A stretch of 64,000 nt of DNA from Sulfuritalea sp. (GTDB lineage Bacteria; Pseudomonadota; Gammaproteobacteria; Burkholderiales; Rhodocyclaceae), in assembly GCA_023700805.1 (NCBI GenBank), contig JAMPYF010000018.1, positions 1 through 64,000 on the forward strand, written 5' to 3'. Numbering within the stretch: position 1 is the stretch's first letter; every line of letters starts with the position of its first letter. The position numbers and the translations under genes were made by a program. The notes under the pieces are model-generated. The model ran no database searches. It saw nothing but the letters and a program-made list of their open reading frames with translations, and was not told the origin of the DNA. Shown piece by piece: positions 33,114 to 43,253 of this stretch.

Positions 33114-34445
33114 ATGAACATGCGATTGCTGCTACCGGTTGCCGTCGCCGCCTTGTCGCTCGGCGCCTGCGGCGACATGGCCACGCTGCCGATTGCGGCC
33201 GGCACCGGGCCGCAACCGGCGCTGCCGGCGCCCCAGCAAACGCTGCTGCCGACCGTGAATATCGCGCCGGCGATCAGCTGGCCGGCCGGCGCTACGCCGC
33301 AGGCGGCAGCCGGCATGCGCGTCGCCGCCTTCGCCCGCGACCTCGACCATCCGCGCTGGCTGCATGTGCTGCCCAACGGCGACGTGCTGGTGGCGGAATC
33401 CAATGCGCCGCCCAAGCCAGAAGCCGACAAGGGCATCAAGGCCTGGGTGACCGGCCTGGTGATGAAGCGGGCCGGCGCCGCCGTGCCCAGCGCCAACCGC
33501 ATCACGCTGTTGCGCGACACCGATGGCGACGGCATAGCCGACCTGCGCACGGTGCTGCTGGCCGGCCTCAATTCGCCCTTCGGCATGGCGCTGGTCGGCG
33601 ACAGCCTCTACGTGGCCAACGCCGACGCGGTGCTGCGCTTTCCGTACACGGCGGGTCAAACGCGCATCGCCGCGCCCGGCACGCGGCTGGTCGAATTGCC
33701 GGGCGGGCCGATCAACCATCACTGGACCAAGAACCTGATCGCGAGCCGCGACGGCAAGCGACTTTATGTCAGCGTGGGCTCGAACAGCAATGCGGCCGAG
33801 CGCGGCATGGATGTCGAAGCGGGACGCGCCGCCGTCTGGGAGCTGGACCTCGGGAGCGGCGCGCACCGCATCTTCGCCTCCGGCCTGCGCAATCCGGTCG
33901 GCATGGCCTGGGAGCCCGACAGCGGCGCCTTGTGGACCTCGGTCAATGAGCGCGACGAACTCGGCAGCGACCTGGTGCCCGACTACATGACCTCGCTGCA
34001 GGACGGCGGCTTCTACGGCTGGCCCTACAGCTACTACGGCCAGCATGTCGACGTCCGCGTGAGCCCGCCACGGCCGGACCTGGTGGCCCGCGCCATCGTT
34101 CCCGACTATGCCCTCGGCCCGCACACCGCCTCGCTCGGCCTGGCCTCCGCGGCCGGCGCCGCGCTGGGGCCGGCTTTCGCCAAGGGCATGTTCGTCGGCC
34201 AGCACGGCTCCTGGAACCGCCGCCCGCACAGCGGCTACAAGGTGATCTTCGTCCCCTTCGCCAAGGGCAAGCCGGCCGGCGCCCCGCTCGATGTGCTGAC
34301 AGGATTTCTCAGCGCGGACGGCAAGGCATACGGCCGCCCGGTCGGCGTCGCCATCGACCGCCGGGGCGCCTTGCTGGTCGCCGACGATGTCGGCAACGTG
34401 GTCTGGCGCGTCAGCGCTGCCGAGCCGGATCGACGCAAACCATGA
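33114..34445 (+). CDS. PQQ-dependent sugar (sorbosone-type) dehydrogenase lipoprotein
   Basis: A 443-residue beta-propeller protein with lipobox LSLGAC, so probably anchored in the outer periplasmic face. Propeller signatures: [87 protein letters not shown] and [14 protein letters not shown]. This is the soluble glucose/sorbosone dehydrogenase family. GGAGGAGAGG precedes the ATG. Its stop overlaps the MBL-fold gene start. Electrons from periplasmic sugar oxidation could feed quinone and the neighbouring oxidase; substrate and PQQ supply are unknown. Confidence 0.87.
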   Translation: MNMRLLLPVAVAALSLGACGDMATLPIAAGTGPQPALPAPQQTLLPTVNIAPAISWPAGATPQAAAGMRVAAFARDLDHPRWLHVLPNGDVLVAESNAPPKPEADKGIKAWVTGLVMKRAGAAVPSANRITLLRDTDGDGIADLRTVLLAGLNSPFGMALVGDSLYVANADAVLRFPYTAGQTRIAAPGTRLVELPGGPINHHWTKNLIASRDGKRLYVSVGSNSNAAERGMDVEAGRAAVWELDLGSGAHRIFASGLRNPVGMAWEPDSGALWTSVNERDELGSDLVPDYMTSLQDGGFYGWPYSYYGQHVDVRVSPPRPDLVARAIVPDYALGPHTASLGLASAAGAALGPAFAKGMFVGQHGSWNRRPHSGYKVIFVPFAKGKPAGAPLDVLTGFLSADGKAYGRPVGVAIDRRGALLVADDVGNVVWRVSAAEPDRRKP

Positions 34446-35191
34446 TCTTCCGCCAGTTATTCGAGCCGCTGTCCAGCACCTATACCTACCTGCTCGGCAG
34501 CAGCGAAACCGGCCAGGCGGTATTGATCGATCCGGTCATCGTCGCCGTCGAGCGCGACCTGGCCGAACTCGGCCGCCTCGGGCTGAGCCTGGCCTTCACC
34601 GTGGAAACCCACATCCACGCCGACCACATCACGGCCGCGCTGGAACTGAAAAAGCGCAGCGGCAGCCGGATCGCCGCGCCGGCCTGCGAGCGCCTGCCCT
34701 GCGCCGACTTCGGCATCGAAGAGGGCAGGCCGCTGCGGCTAGGCGGCATCGAACTGCAGCCCCTGCACACGCCGGGGCACACGGCCGGCCACTTTTGCTA
34801 CCTGGCCGGCGACCGCGTGTTCACCGGCGATGCGCTGCTGATCGACGGCTGCGGCCGCACCGACTTCCAGGACGGCGATGCCGATGTCCTGTACCGGAGC
34901 GTGCACGAGAAACTCTTCGTGCTGGCCGACGAGATCCTGGTTTATCCGGCACACGACTACAAGGGCCGCCACGTTTCCTCCATCGCGCAGGAAAGGCAGG
35001 GCAATGCGCGGCTCGGCGGCGAGCGCAGCCTGGAAGGGTTCACAAAGCTGATGGCCGAGCTGAAGCTGCCCTATCCCGATTTCATCGACTACGCCGTGCC
35101 CGGCAACCGGCTCTGCGGCGTCTGCCCCTGCGATCTGCCCGATGAGCTGGAAAAGTACTGCCGGCAGATGACGTCGAGCCCGCAGGGCTGA
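34442..35191 (+). CDS. MBL-fold persulfide dioxygenase-like hydrolase, ETHE1 family
   Basis: A 249-residue metallo-beta-lactamase-fold protein with [15 protein letters not shown] (metal ligands H57, H59, D61, H62), [33 protein letters not shown] and [10 protein letters not shown]. The GCGRTDFQ segment is the ETHE1 hallmark, pointing to glutathione persulfide oxidation to sulfite in the cytoplasm. It overlaps the PQQ dehydrogenase by 4 bp (ATGA), an unexpected partner. The C-terminal 40 residues contain LCGVCPCD, an additional Cys cluster. Confidence 0.87.
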   Translation: MIFRQLFEPLSSTYTYLLGSSETGQAVLIDPVIVAVERDLAELGRLGLSLAFTVETHIHADHITAALELKKRSGSRIAAPACERLPCADFGIEEGRPLRLGGIELQPLHTPGHTAGHFCYLAGDRVFTGDALLIDGCGRTDFQDGDADVLYRSVHEKLFVLADEILVYPAHDYKGRHVSSIAQERQGNARLGGERSLEGFTKLMAELKLPYPDFIDYAVPGNRLCGVCPCDLPDELEKYCRQMTSSPQG

Positions 35192-35197
35192 ACTGCT

Positions 35198-36124
35198 TCA
35201 GGCGGGTTCCACCGGAAACGAGTAGCGCAGGTAGAGGTGGCTGCCGCCGCGGCGCAGGTCGGTGAGGCTGCCCCACAGCGGGTCGTCGGGCACGAAGCTC
35301 CGGCCCATGACCAGGCTGAGCCGCCGGTCATCGGCAGCGCGGCCGGCAATCTGCGGCGCGAGCGTGAGGAACTGTTCGTCGATCAGACGCGCGGCGTAGA
35401 AGTCGCCGAGCAGGCGCGGCCCACCCTCGACCAGAATCCGCCGGGCGGGGCGCACCCGGCACACCTCGTCGAGAATCGCCTGCGCCGGGATCGCGTGCCC
35501 GCTGCGACCGGTCGTGCGGATTGCGCGGATCTCCACCGAATCGGGCACATGCTGCTGCAGCAAGCGCTTCGCACCCGGCCTCGTGGTCAGGATCAGGGTC
35601 TGCACCTTGCCCGCAGCGAACACGGGCAGGCCCAGGTCCAGCGTTCCGCTGCCGCTGACGATGACATGCAGCGGTGCCTCGCTGTTGCCCAGCGCCGCGC
35701 TGAGCTGCCGGTAGTCGTTTGCAAGGCCGGGAAAGATCGCCGCGGCGGTCCACAGGTGCCGGCTGTCGGCACCCAGCGTGCCGGCGCCGATGATCACCAC
35801 GTCGGCAACAGCGCGCAACAGACCCATGACCATGCGGTCCTGGGCGTTGAAGCCGCTGATGTCGCCGCCGCTGGCGTGGCCCGTTTCATTGAGCGAGACG
35901 ACGCCATCGAGCGTCGCCACAAAATTGCTGAAGACATAGGGCCGTCCGTGCAGCGACGGGACGCGCAGGCTGCCATACAGGCGCGCCAGCCTGGGCGGCA
36001 GCGCAAGCTGCTTGCCGCGCCGGGTTGCCAACAGCGTCGTCAGCGGCGCAAGCGCTGCGGAGACTGGGCGGGACATGGACTCGGCCGTCCCTGAGTTCAA
36101 ACGGGCCGTGCGTCCACTCGACAC
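35198..36124 (-). CDS. RibD C-terminal/dihydrofolate-reductase-like protein
   Basis: A 308-residue NADPH-dependent reductase-fold protein of the RibD-C family. Visible are RPYVFSNFVATLDGVVSLNE, GGDISGFNAQDRMVMGLLRA, ADVVIIGAGTLGAD and the C-terminal RRILVEGGPRLLGDFYAARL. No deaminase domain is present, so it is not bifunctional RibD. The GTG start at 36124 directly abuts the TAG stop of the upstream gene, suggesting coupled translation; a later ATG at 36076 has no ribosome site. The substrate is unknown. Confidence 0.8.
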   Translation of the reverse strand: MSSGRTARLNSGTAESMSRPVSAALAPLTTLLATRRGKQLALPPRLARLYGSLRVPSLHGRPYVFSNFVATLDGVVSLNETGHASGGDISGFNAQDRMVMGLLRAVADVVIIGAGTLGADSRHLWTAAAIFPGLANDYRQLSAALGNSEAPLHVIVSGSGTLDLGLPVFAAGKVQTLILTTRPGAKRLLQQHVPDSVEIRAIRTTGRSGHAIPAQAILDEVCRVRPARRILVEGGPRLLGDFYAARLIDEQFLTLAPQIAGRAADDRRLSLVMGRSFVPDDPLWGSLTDLRRGGSHLYLRYSFPVEPA

Positions 36125-36457
36125 CTAATCCGACGCCGAATTTGACACCGAATTTGACACCCTCGTCCCTTCAATCAATTCGCGGCCCCTGAGGAAACCC
36201 ATGTCTTCGGCAACGGCCTGCGTGGAATAGAACAATTCGGGATCCGACGTGGCGCTGGCAGCTTCCTGGTCCATCGGCCCGGTGCCGGCCCCGGTGATCC
36301 TTACCTTGAATGTCCATTGCTCCCCATGGCCGGCAAGCGCGACGTTCTCGGGTACGCGCGATTCCGCGCAGACATGCATTTGCTTGCCGTGGTATTCCTC
36401 TGTCTTCCATCCTGGCTGGTCGTTCGTTACAACATGCTTCGAGGTTGCGGTATCCAT
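36125..36457 (-). CDS. Hypothetical protein, about 110 residues
   Basis: An acidic soluble protein not recognised by family: TSKHVVTNDQPGWKTEEYHG, then EQWTFKVRITGAGTG and the tail GTRVSNSVSNSASD. The tail comes from a short tandem repeat in the DNA (GAATTTGACACC). AGGAG precedes two successive Met codons; the second fits spacing better. Its stop touches the RibD-like GTG start. Confidence 0.7.
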   Translation of the reverse strand: MDTATSKHVVTNDQPGWKTEEYHGKQMHVCAESRVPENVALAGHGEQWTFKVRITGAGTGPMDQEAASATSDPELFYSTQAVAEDMGFLRGRELIEGTRVSNSVSNSASD

Positions 36458-36571
36458 CATGGTCTCCTGGGGTGTGCGGGTTCAAGGTTGAATCGTGGGT
36501 TCACCGTTGGCGACGAAGCCTGCTGCTGAAACAGCTGTCGGCAAGGACGCCTGCGGCCTGGTGATAGACGT

Positions 36572-36646
36572 TCAGCGCAGTCCGAAAAAGGACAGGACCG
36601 CCAGGACGACGACGACCAGGCCAACGATGTAAATGATGCTGTTCAT
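36572..36646 (-). CDS. 24-residue single-pass membrane peptide
   Basis: A very short gene: MNSIIYIVGLVVVVLAV, continuing to a terminal FFGLR. Almost the whole peptide is one transmembrane helix with a charged end. GGAGG lies seven bases before the ATG, an excellent ribosome site. Near-identical tiny proteins (IVGxVVVxLxxLSFxGLR type) are widespread in proteobacteria to my knowledge, with no known role. Confidence 0.72.
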   Translation of the reverse strand: MNSIIYIVGLVVVVLAVLSFFGLR

Positions 36647-36964
36647 GAGATTGCCTCCATAGGTCGAGTGAGCGCATCGGATGCCGAGGGCACCGCCGTT
36701 CACGGATACGACACTGCGCGTTCCGCAGCGCGGGCACTGTACGTTGCCGCACCCAGGTCGGGACGCAAAGCCGGTGCCCGAAGCTTGCGGCAAGGCGGCA
36801 CGCCATCCGATGATTCCTGCCTGACCGATTACCCGGGCAATTACCCGGTCGTGCGGCAAGCCGCTATGTTCGACAGCAGACATATCGAGCACGCAATTCC
36901 GGGTAGCCTGCGGACTGGACTGCTTCCCTTTCGGGTTGCCGGCCAGTCGCCGAAGGAAAAACCA
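36647..36964. other. Divergent promoter region
   Basis: A region of 318 bp between the 24-residue peptide gene and the next plus-strand gene. It contains the direct repeat TTACCCGG (near 36830 and 36840). A plus-strand frame is open through it into the downstream gene but without a ribosome site. No terminator or RNA gene is seen. Confidence 0.4.
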
Positions 36965-37150
36965 ATGAGCCTCAAACTCGTCACCCTCGTCGCCCACGAT
37001 GGGAAAGCGCTGATCAAGGTCAATCCGCTCCGGGTGAATTACCTGGTGTCCCCGGAGCAGGGGTACACCAAGATCCATTTCGGGCTCGATCAGACCATAG
37101 ATGTCACGGGTAGCCTGGAGACCGTGGAGAAGGCGCTTGGCTCCGCCTAG
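36965..37150 (+). CDS. Small hypothetical protein
   Basis: A 61-residue protein: VTLVAHDGKALIKVNPLRVN, YLVSPEQGYTKIHFGLDQTI and VTGSLETVEKALG. The pattern looks like a small beta-sheet domain that may bind a partner; no family is recognised. AAGGAAAAACC lies just before the ATG. It precedes a small membrane protein gene by 8 bp, so the two probably form one operon. Confidence 0.65.
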   Translation: MSLKLVTLVAHDGKALIKVNPLRVNYLVSPEQGYTKIHFGLDQTIDVTGSLETVEKALGSA

Positions 37151-37158
37151 GCCCCGGC

Positions 37159-37362
37159 ATGGACACCCGCACGCTCATCTTCTATGTTGCACTCCTGCTC
37201 AGTGCCGGAACTGTTGCCGAACTCTATGTGCGCATCAAGGGGATAGGTGAAAATGTCGAGAAACTGCGCGGCGTCGTCGTACCCAAAAAGCCAAGACTCG
37301 CCCCTCCCGTCCTGCTCCTGATCGCCGCCATCATCACCGCCGTCCTGACCATTCCGCGCTGA
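37159..37362 (+). CDS. Small membrane protein
   Basis: A 67-residue protein with an N-terminal helix (LIFYVALLLSAGTVAELYV), a basic loop (KLRGVVVPKKPRLAPP) and a C-terminal helix (VLLLIAAIITAVLTIP). It begins 8 bp after the previous small gene. I do not recognise the family. Confidence 0.6.
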   Translation: MDTRTLIFYVALLLSAGTVAELYVRIKGIGENVEKLRGVVVPKKPRLAPPVLLLIAAIITAVLTIPR

Positions 37363-37412
37363 TCGACGCGGCCGGCGGTCGCCATGGCGTGGTCATCGAT
37401 GGGCGCCTGCAA

Positions 37413-37438
37413 CGCCGGGTCGCCAGCGCCAACTTTCG
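37413..37438 (-). repeat. Dispersed 25-bp element upstream of the Gly-rich protein
   Basis: The minus strand reads CGAAAGTTGGCGCTGGCG, then AC, then CCGGCG, a slightly diverged copy. It lies about 105 bp before the start of the repeat protein. Confidence 0.65.
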
Positions 37439-37542
37439 ACAAGAGACCCGCGCAGCGCGTGTTCGCTGGCGAACAGACCCGATCCGGCACGCAACTCACA
37501 ATTCCACGCGCCGCTCAACCAGTCAACCCGGACCGAAAGCCC

Positions 37543-37995
37543 ATGAAACCGATCTCCGCCGCACTGCTGCTGTTCGCCCTGGCCTGGCTGCCGCCGGCCC
37601 TGGCGACGGATCCCTGCGATTGCAGGGGCTACACCGGCCAGGGCGGCAGCTGCGACTCCGGATTGGGTGGAGCGGCCTACTCCGGACCCGGCGGACCCGC
37701 CTCCGCCGGCCATGAAGGCCCGTGCTATGCGGGACAGGGCGGCCCGCGCTATGCCGGACCGGGCGGCCCGCTTTACGCCGGACCCGGCGGGACGCTCTAT
37801 GCCGGTCCTGGCGGAGCGGCCTATGCCGGACCGGGCGGACCGGCAGATGCCGCGCCCGGCGGGCCGGCCCACAACGGACCTGGCGGACCCGCCTACGCGG
37901 GGCCGGGCGGCGCCTGCTATGCCGGACCGGGCGGGCCGTGCTACGCCGGTCCCGGCGGCACCGGCCAGGGCTGCGCCTCAGTCTGCCGTCGATGA
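37543..37995 (+). CDS. Secreted glycine-rich octapeptide-repeat protein
   Basis: A 150-residue exported protein with signal peptide KPISAALLLFALAWLPPALA, then CDCRGYTGQGG and about nine octapeptide repeats of the form GPxYAGPG, with CYAGPGGPCYAGPGG at the end and a terminal CASVCRR. The Gly/Pro period of eight and the cysteine pairs suggest an extended, possibly disulfide-linked structural or surface polymer. The DNA repeats are imperfect, so the protein pattern is under selection or recently expanded. I do not know a function. The last 18 bases overlap the opposing small gene. Confidence 0.75.
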   Translation: MKPISAALLLFALAWLPPALATDPCDCRGYTGQGGSCDSGLGGAAYSGPGGPASAGHEGPCYAGQGGPRYAGPGGPLYAGPGGTLYAGPGGAAYAGPGGPADAAPGGPAHNGPGGPAYAGPGGACYAGPGGPCYAGPGGTGQGCASVCRR

Positions 37996-38187
37996 ATCTT
38001 CCGCGTCGGCGCCACCCGCCGCCGCGTCGCGGCCCTGCTTCTGCCTGAGTCTTTGGTTCTTGTCGTCGTTGGCGAAGACGAAGCGGCCATGCAGCACACA
38101 GCCCTTCATGCCCGGGTCGCAACGCAGGTGATTGACCTTCGAGCACAGGTCGTCGGTTTCGTGTGGGCAACCCCATGAGCCGGCCAT
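37978..38187 (-). CDS. Small conserved Cys-rich protein
   Basis: A 69-residue protein starting AGSWGCPHETDDLCSKVNHL, then CDPGMKGCVLHGRFVFANDD. Four Cys and two His in a compact N-terminal half resemble a zinc-binding module. Similar CPHE...C...CDPGMKGCVL proteins occur in other betaproteobacteria to my knowledge. The Ala/Asp-rich tail is low complexity. It overlaps the Gly-rich protein gene tail to tail. Confidence 0.7.
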   Translation of the reverse strand: MAGSWGCPHETDDLCSKVNHLRCDPGMKGCVLHGRFVFANDDKNQRLRQKQGRDAAAGGADAEDSSTAD

Positions 38188-38378
38188 GATTCGTCCTGCA
38201 GGATTGATGTACGAAAAAGCATAGCACGCGAAACCGCCTTCGCCGTCCCCTGCGCCGGACGCCGCTTGCCGCGGCTGCCCGGCGGCTTTGCGCTAGATCA
38301 AACCTCCGCCATTGACAGTCCTCTGCGGACCACAATAAGTGTATGGTTTTGATTCCAGTCGGCCACGGAAATGCCGCA

Positions 38379-40292
38379 ATGAATAAAGCTCGGTGGGATA
38401 TTTTTCGCTCATCCGCCGTAATTCGCTACGCGATGTTCGCCGCGGTCGCCTGGATGGCGATTTCGGCCGGGTCGATAGCTTGGTACCTGCAGGACAGCGA
38501 GCGCCAGGTGCTCGAAATCGCCCACCACGAAGCCTCTGCCTATATCGGCAAGGACATGGCCTTCCGCGCCTGGGCCACCTCCCATGGCGGGGTCTATGTG
38601 CCGCCGACCGAGAAGACGCCGCCCAATCCCTACCTTGCGGCCACACCGGAGCGCGACGTGGTGACGACCACCGGCAAGAAGCTGACGCTGATGAATCCGG
38701 CCTACATGCTGCGCGAAGTGCAGACGCATTTCGCCGGGCCGTTCGGCGAAAAGGGACGCATCGTCAGCCTGCGCCCGCTCAACCCCATCAACACCCCGGA
38801 TCAATGGGAACGCGCGGCGCTGCTGCGCTTCGAGACGGGCGCGCAGGAGGTGTCGGCGGTCGACAACATCGGCGGGGTGCCGCACCTGCGCGTGATGAAG
38901 CCCTTCTACACCGAGGACGGCTGCCTCAAATGCCATGGCCGCCAGGGCTACAAGGCCGGCGAAGTGCGCGGCGGGATCGTCGTTTCGCTGTCCCTGGAAC
39001 CTTTCTACGAAGCCGCCAGCCGGACCAAACGGCATCTGCTGGTCAGCCATTCCGCCGGCTGGTTGATCGGCCTGCTGGCGATCGGCCTGGTGGCGATACG
39101 CAGCCATCGGCGCGAACTCGAACGCAAGGCGGCGGAAGACGTCCTGCGCCACAGCGAATCCAGCCTGGCGGAAGCCCAGCGCATCGCCCATCTGGGCAAT
39201 TGGGAGCTCGATCTGGTCGGCAACGTGCTGACCTGGTCGCCGGAGATCTTTCGGATATTCGAAATCGATCCGGCGCAATTCGGCGCCTCCTACGAAGCCT
39301 TTCTCGCGGCGATCCATCCCGACGACCGGGCCATGGTCAATAAGGCCTTCACCGACTCCGTGGCGAACCGGCAACCCTATGACATCGTGCATCGCCTGCT
39401 GATGCAGGACGGCCGCGTCAAGTACGTCAATGAAAAATGCGAGACCCATTACGCGGCGGACGGCAAGCCCATACGCTCGCTGGGCACGGTGCATGACATC
39501 ACCGAGCGCCAGCGCGCCGAGGAGCAGGTCCGCGCCCTCAACCAGGAACTGGAGCAGCGGGTCGCGGCGCGCACCACACAACTGGAAGCCGCCAACAAGG
39601 AACTGGAGGCCTTCGCCTTTTCCGTCTCGCACGACCTGCGGGCGCCCTTGCGCGCCATCGACGGCTTCTCGCGCATCCTGGTCGAGGATTACGAACACAC
39701 GCTCGATGCCGAAGCCCGGCGCCTGCTCGGGGTGGTGCGCGAAAACAGCCAGCGCATGGGCCAGTTGATCGACGACATACTGAGCTTTTCGCGCATGAGC
39801 CGCCGCGACATGGGCTTCAGCGACTTCGACCTGGCGGTGCTGGCGCAATCGGTGTTCGACGAGCAGCAGGCCGTCCTTCCCGAGCGCCGGCTGCTGCTGA
39901 AGCTCGGCGAACTGCCCACGGCGCGCGGCGACCGGGCGATGATCCGGCAGGTGCTGACGAACCTGATTGCGAACGCGATCAAGTTCACCGCGCCGCGCCC
40001 GCAAGCCGTGATCGAAATCGCCGGCGACAGCGCGAGCGGCAGCGACGAAAACCACTACTGGGTGCGCGACAACGGCGTCGGCTTCGACATGCAATACGCC
40101 GACAAGCTGTTCGGCGCCTTCCAGCGCCTGCACAGCACGGAACAGTTCGAGGGGACCGGCATCGGCCTGGCCATCGTCAAGCGCATCGTCACCCGCCACG
40201 GCGGACGGGTCTGGGCCGAGGGCAGGGTCAATGAAGGTGCGGCGATCCATTTCACCCTGCCACGCGGCAAGGCACGGGAGGCGGCGAGATGA
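38379..40292 (+). CDS. PAS sensor histidine kinase with Tll0287-like heme domain
   Basis: A 638-residue membrane kinase. The first helix (14-36) leads into a periplasmic domain of DUF3365/Tll0287 type with a c-type heme motif, [10 protein letters not shown] (CLKCH about 182-186), suggesting redox or gas sensing. Then come a second helix (212-235), a PAS domain (260-380), a coiled segment, HisKA with [20 protein letters not shown], and HATPase ([33 protein letters not shown]). An earlier Met at 38343 has no ribosome site. It overlaps the next kinase gene by 4 bp. Confidence 0.9.
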   Translation: MNKARWDIFRSSAVIRYAMFAAVAWMAISAGSIAWYLQDSERQVLEIAHHEASAYIGKDMAFRAWATSHGGVYVPPTEKTPPNPYLAATPERDVVTTTGKKLTLMNPAYMLREVQTHFAGPFGEKGRIVSLRPLNPINTPDQWERAALLRFETGAQEVSAVDNIGGVPHLRVMKPFYTEDGCLKCHGRQGYKAGEVRGGIVVSLSLEPFYEAASRTKRHLLVSHSAGWLIGLLAIGLVAIRSHRRELERKAAEDVLRHSESSLAEAQRIAHLGNWELDLVGNVLTWSPEIFRIFEIDPAQFGASYEAFLAAIHPDDRAMVNKAFTDSVANRQPYDIVHRLLMQDGRVKYVNEKCETHYAADGKPIRSLGTVHDITERQRAEEQVRALNQELEQRVAARTTQLEAANKELEAFAFSVSHDLRAPLRAIDGFSRILVEDYEHTLDAEARRLLGVVRENSQRMGQLIDDILSFSRMSRRDMGFSDFDLAVLAQSVFDEQQAVLPERRLLLKLGELPTARGDRAMIRQVLTNLIANAIKFTAPRPQAVIEIAGDSASGSDENHYWVRDNGVGFDMQYADKLFGAFQRLHSTEQFEGTGIGLAIVKRIVTRHGGRVWAEGRVNEGAAIHFTLPRGKAREAAR

Positions 40293-42817
40293 GCCCGCCA
40301 CTGTCCGGCCGCGGCCCCGCGCGCCTGGCGAATGCGTCGTCGGGGGCATTCATCCGCTGGATGCAGACGGGCGTTGCCCTGATCAACCTGCTGGTGTTCG
40401 GCGTCGTGGCCGTTTCGCTTTATGAAAGTCATGCGGAATCGCAGCAGCGAGCCGGGCTCACGGCGCAGAACCTGTCGAACCTGCTGGCCCAGGGCGTCGC
40501 CGGCGACATCGACAGAATTGACCTGACACTGCTTTCCGCGGTGGACGAAGTGCAACGCCAGCTCGCCGACGGCGCCATCGACGGGCCGGCGCTGAATGCC
40601 TTTCTGGCGCGACAGCAGGGGCGTCTGCCCGAGATTTTCAGCCTGCGCACGACCGATGCCGACGGTATCGTCACGCATGGGATAGGCGTGGCTCCGACGG
40701 CCCGACAAAACAATTCCGACCGCGAGTACTTCACCCGCCAGCGCGACAATCCGGGAACCGGTCTGGTGATCGCCAGCCCGGTATTCACGCGCCTCGACCA
40801 GCGCTGGGCAGTTCCCCTGTCACGCGCCATCCATCTGCCGGACGGATCCTTCGGCGGCGTGGTCTATGCCAACCTTTCGCTGGATCACCTGGCCAACACG
40901 CTTGCCGCCATCGATGTCGGCCGGCGCGGATCAGTCTCCCTGCGCGACAGGGAACTGAGGATATTCGCACTCTCGCCGGTTCCCGCGAACTTCGACCAGG
41001 TCGCCGGCGAAAAGCTACCCATGCCGGAACTGCAGGCGCTGATCGAGGCCGACAGGCATGCCGGCAGCTATGTTTCGGCGCGCGCGGTCGATGGCGTCGA
41101 ACGCAAATTTGCCGTGCGCCGCGTTGCCGGCTTTCCCCTCTATGTCGTCGTCGGCAGGGCCACCGACGACTACATGGCGCAATGGCGGAAGCTGGCGACC
41201 AACACCGCGGCGATGGTGGGGCTGTTTTTCCTGGCGACGCTGATTTCGTCCTGGCTGATCGACCGCAACTGGAAGCACCAGCTGGCCGCGACGCAGGAAC
41301 TGGCGCGCGAGGAGGAAAAATTCCATACCGTCGCCGATTACACCTACGATTGGGAGTACTGGGAGGGCCCGGGCGGCGAAATACTGTTTATGTCGCCCTC
41401 GTGCGACCGGGTGACGGGCTATTCCCCGGCCGAGTTCCTGGCGCAACCGGATCTGCTCTACCGGATCATCCATCCCGACGATGCCCACCTGATGGCCGAC
41501 CACCAGAGGGACATCGCCGCCAGGGACGAGGCCGGGGTGGACTTTCGCATCCTGCGCCGCGATGGCGAGGTCCGCTGGATAGGCCACGGCTGCCGTGCCG
41601 TGTTCGGCCGCGACGGCAAGTTCATGGGGCGCCGCGCCAACAACCGCGACATCACCGAGCGCAAGCGGATCGAGCACGAGATTCGCCAGGCGGTTGCCTA
41701 CAATCGCAGCCTGATCGAGGCCAGCCTTGATCCGCTGGTGACGATAGGCGCCGACGGCAAGATCACCGACGTGAATTCGGCGACCGAGGCGGTGACCGGC
41801 TACGCCCGGGACAGGCTGATCGGCACCGAGTTCTCGGACTATTTCTCCGATCCCGACAAGGCACGTGCCGGCTATCGGCAGGTGTTCGCCGAGGGCAAGG
41901 TGCGCGACTACGAGCTGGAGATTCGGCACCAGGACGGACATTTGACACAGGTGCTGTATAACGCGGCGCTGTATCGCGACGACACCGGCGAGGCGATCGG
42001 CGTATTCGCCGCAGCACGCGACATCTCGGAGCGCAAGCGCGCCGAGGAGGCGGTGAATCGGCTCAACACCGAACTCGAACAGCGCGTGGCGAGGCGCACT
42101 GCCGAACTGGAGGCGGCCAACAAGGAACTCGAGGACTTCTCTTACTCGATCTCCCACGATCTGCGCACACCCTTGCGCGCGATTGCCGGATTCGCCCGCA
42201 TCCTGGTCGATGAACATGCCGCCACCCTCGACAGCGAAGGCCTGCGTCTGCTCGACGTGGTCCAGGCGAATACGGTGCGTATGGGCCGTTTGATCGACGA
42301 GTTGCTCGAGTTCCTGCGCCTCGGCCGACGGCCGATGAATTTCGGGTCTGTTGACGTCGCGCAGCTGGTTCTGGAAATCTTCAGGGAACTGCAGGCCTCG
42401 GTGCCGGACCGCGAGCTGCAACTGGTGTTGAAGAATCCGCCGCCACTGTGGGGCGACCGCACCATGATCCGCCGCCTGCTGACGAACCTGCTCTCGAATG
42501 CGGTTAAATTCACCCTGCCGCGGCCGCTGGCGGTGATCGAAGTCGGCGGCGAGATCAAGGGCGATCAGGTGCTCTACTATGTCAAGGACAACGGCGTGGG
42601 CTTCGACATGCAATACGTGGATAAGCTGTTCCAGGTCTTTGAGCGCGTGCATCCGGTCGGACAGTTCGAAGGCAGCGGTACCGGCCTGGCCATGGTCAGG
42701 CGCATCGTCGGCCGCCATGGCGGCCGCGTCTGGGCCGAAGGCCAGGTCGACGTCGGTGCCACCATCAGTTTTACCTTGCCGGCAAGAGAGGTCGCAAATG
42801 ACTCAACGCAACGATGA
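40289..42817 (+). CDS. Cache-PAS-PAS sensor histidine kinase
   Basis: An 842-residue kinase with two membrane helices (about 23-45 and 300-322) bracketing a periplasmic dCache-type sensor ([20 protein letters not shown] and [19 protein letters not shown]). Two PAS domains follow (about 345-465 and 470-590), then HisKA ([20 protein letters not shown]) and HATPase ([32 protein letters not shown]). The kinase core closely resembles the preceding gene, so the pair probably arose by duplication with a new sensor. It overlaps both neighbours. Confidence 0.9.
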   Translation: MSPPLSGRGPARLANASSGAFIRWMQTGVALINLLVFGVVAVSLYESHAESQQRAGLTAQNLSNLLAQGVAGDIDRIDLTLLSAVDEVQRQLADGAIDGPALNAFLARQQGRLPEIFSLRTTDADGIVTHGIGVAPTARQNNSDREYFTRQRDNPGTGLVIASPVFTRLDQRWAVPLSRAIHLPDGSFGGVVYANLSLDHLANTLAAIDVGRRGSVSLRDRELRIFALSPVPANFDQVAGEKLPMPELQALIEADRHAGSYVSARAVDGVERKFAVRRVAGFPLYVVVGRATDDYMAQWRKLATNTAAMVGLFFLATLISSWLIDRNWKHQLAATQELAREEEKFHTVADYTYDWEYWEGPGGEILFMSPSCDRVTGYSPAEFLAQPDLLYRIIHPDDAHLMADHQRDIAARDEAGVDFRILRRDGEVRWIGHGCRAVFGRDGKFMGRRANNRDITERKRIEHEIRQAVAYNRSLIEASLDPLVTIGADGKITDVNSATEAVTGYARDRLIGTEFSDYFSDPDKARAGYRQVFAEGKVRDYELEIRHQDGHLTQVLYNAALYRDDTGEAIGVFAAARDISERKRAEEAVNRLNTELEQRVARRTAELEAANKELEDFSYSISHDLRTPLRAIAGFARILVDEHAATLDSEGLRLLDVVQANTVRMGRLIDELLEFLRLGRRPMNFGSVDVAQLVLEIFRELQASVPDRELQLVLKNPPPLWGDRTMIRRLLTNLLSNAVKFTLPRPLAVIEVGGEIKGDQVLYYVKDNGVGFDMQYVDKLFQVFERVHPVGQFEGSGTGLAMVRRIVGRHGGRVWAEGQVDVGATISFTLPAREVANDSTQR

Positions 42818-43247
42818 AGTGGAAATCCTGCTGGTCGAGGACACGGCGGCGGACGCCGAGCTGACCATCCGCGCCCTGAAGAAGAACTGCCTGGTGAATA
42901 ACCTGGTCTGGGTCAAGGACGGCGCCGAGGCGCTCGACTTCGTCTTCGCTACCGGGGCCTACGCCGGACGCGACCAGGCCCGCCAGCCCAAGGTGGTCCT
43001 GCTCGATCTGCGCCTGCCGCGCATCAGCGGCGTCGAGGTGCTGCGGCGGCTGAAGAACGACGACCGCACCCGGACGATCCCGGTCGTGGTGCTGACTTCC
43101 TCGAAGGAGGACGTCGACGTCGAGGAATGCTACCGGCTCGGCGTCAACAGCTACATCGCCAAGCCCGTGTCCTTCGACGAGTTCGTCAAGGTGGTGGGTG
43201 AACTGGGCCTTTACTGGCTGCTGCTGAACAAGATACCCAATGAGTGA
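42798..43247 (+). CDS. Single-domain response regulator, Rcp1-like
   Basis: A 149-residue receiver: [19 protein letters not shown], phosphoacceptor Asp in [32 protein letters not shown] and Lys in YIAKPVSF. It resembles the Rcp1-type partners of phytochrome-like PAS kinases. It overlaps the upstream kinase by 20 bp, so it is the likely first phosphate acceptor. GAGAGG precedes the ATG. Confidence 0.9.
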   Translation: MTQRNDEVEILLVEDTAADAELTIRALKKNCLVNNLVWVKDGAEALDFVFATGAYAGRDQARQPKVVLLDLRLPRISGVEVLRRLKNDDRTRTIPVVVLTSSKEDVDVEECYRLGVNSYIAKPVSFDEFVKVVGELGLYWLLLNKIPNE

Positions 43248-43253
43248 GCTGCA

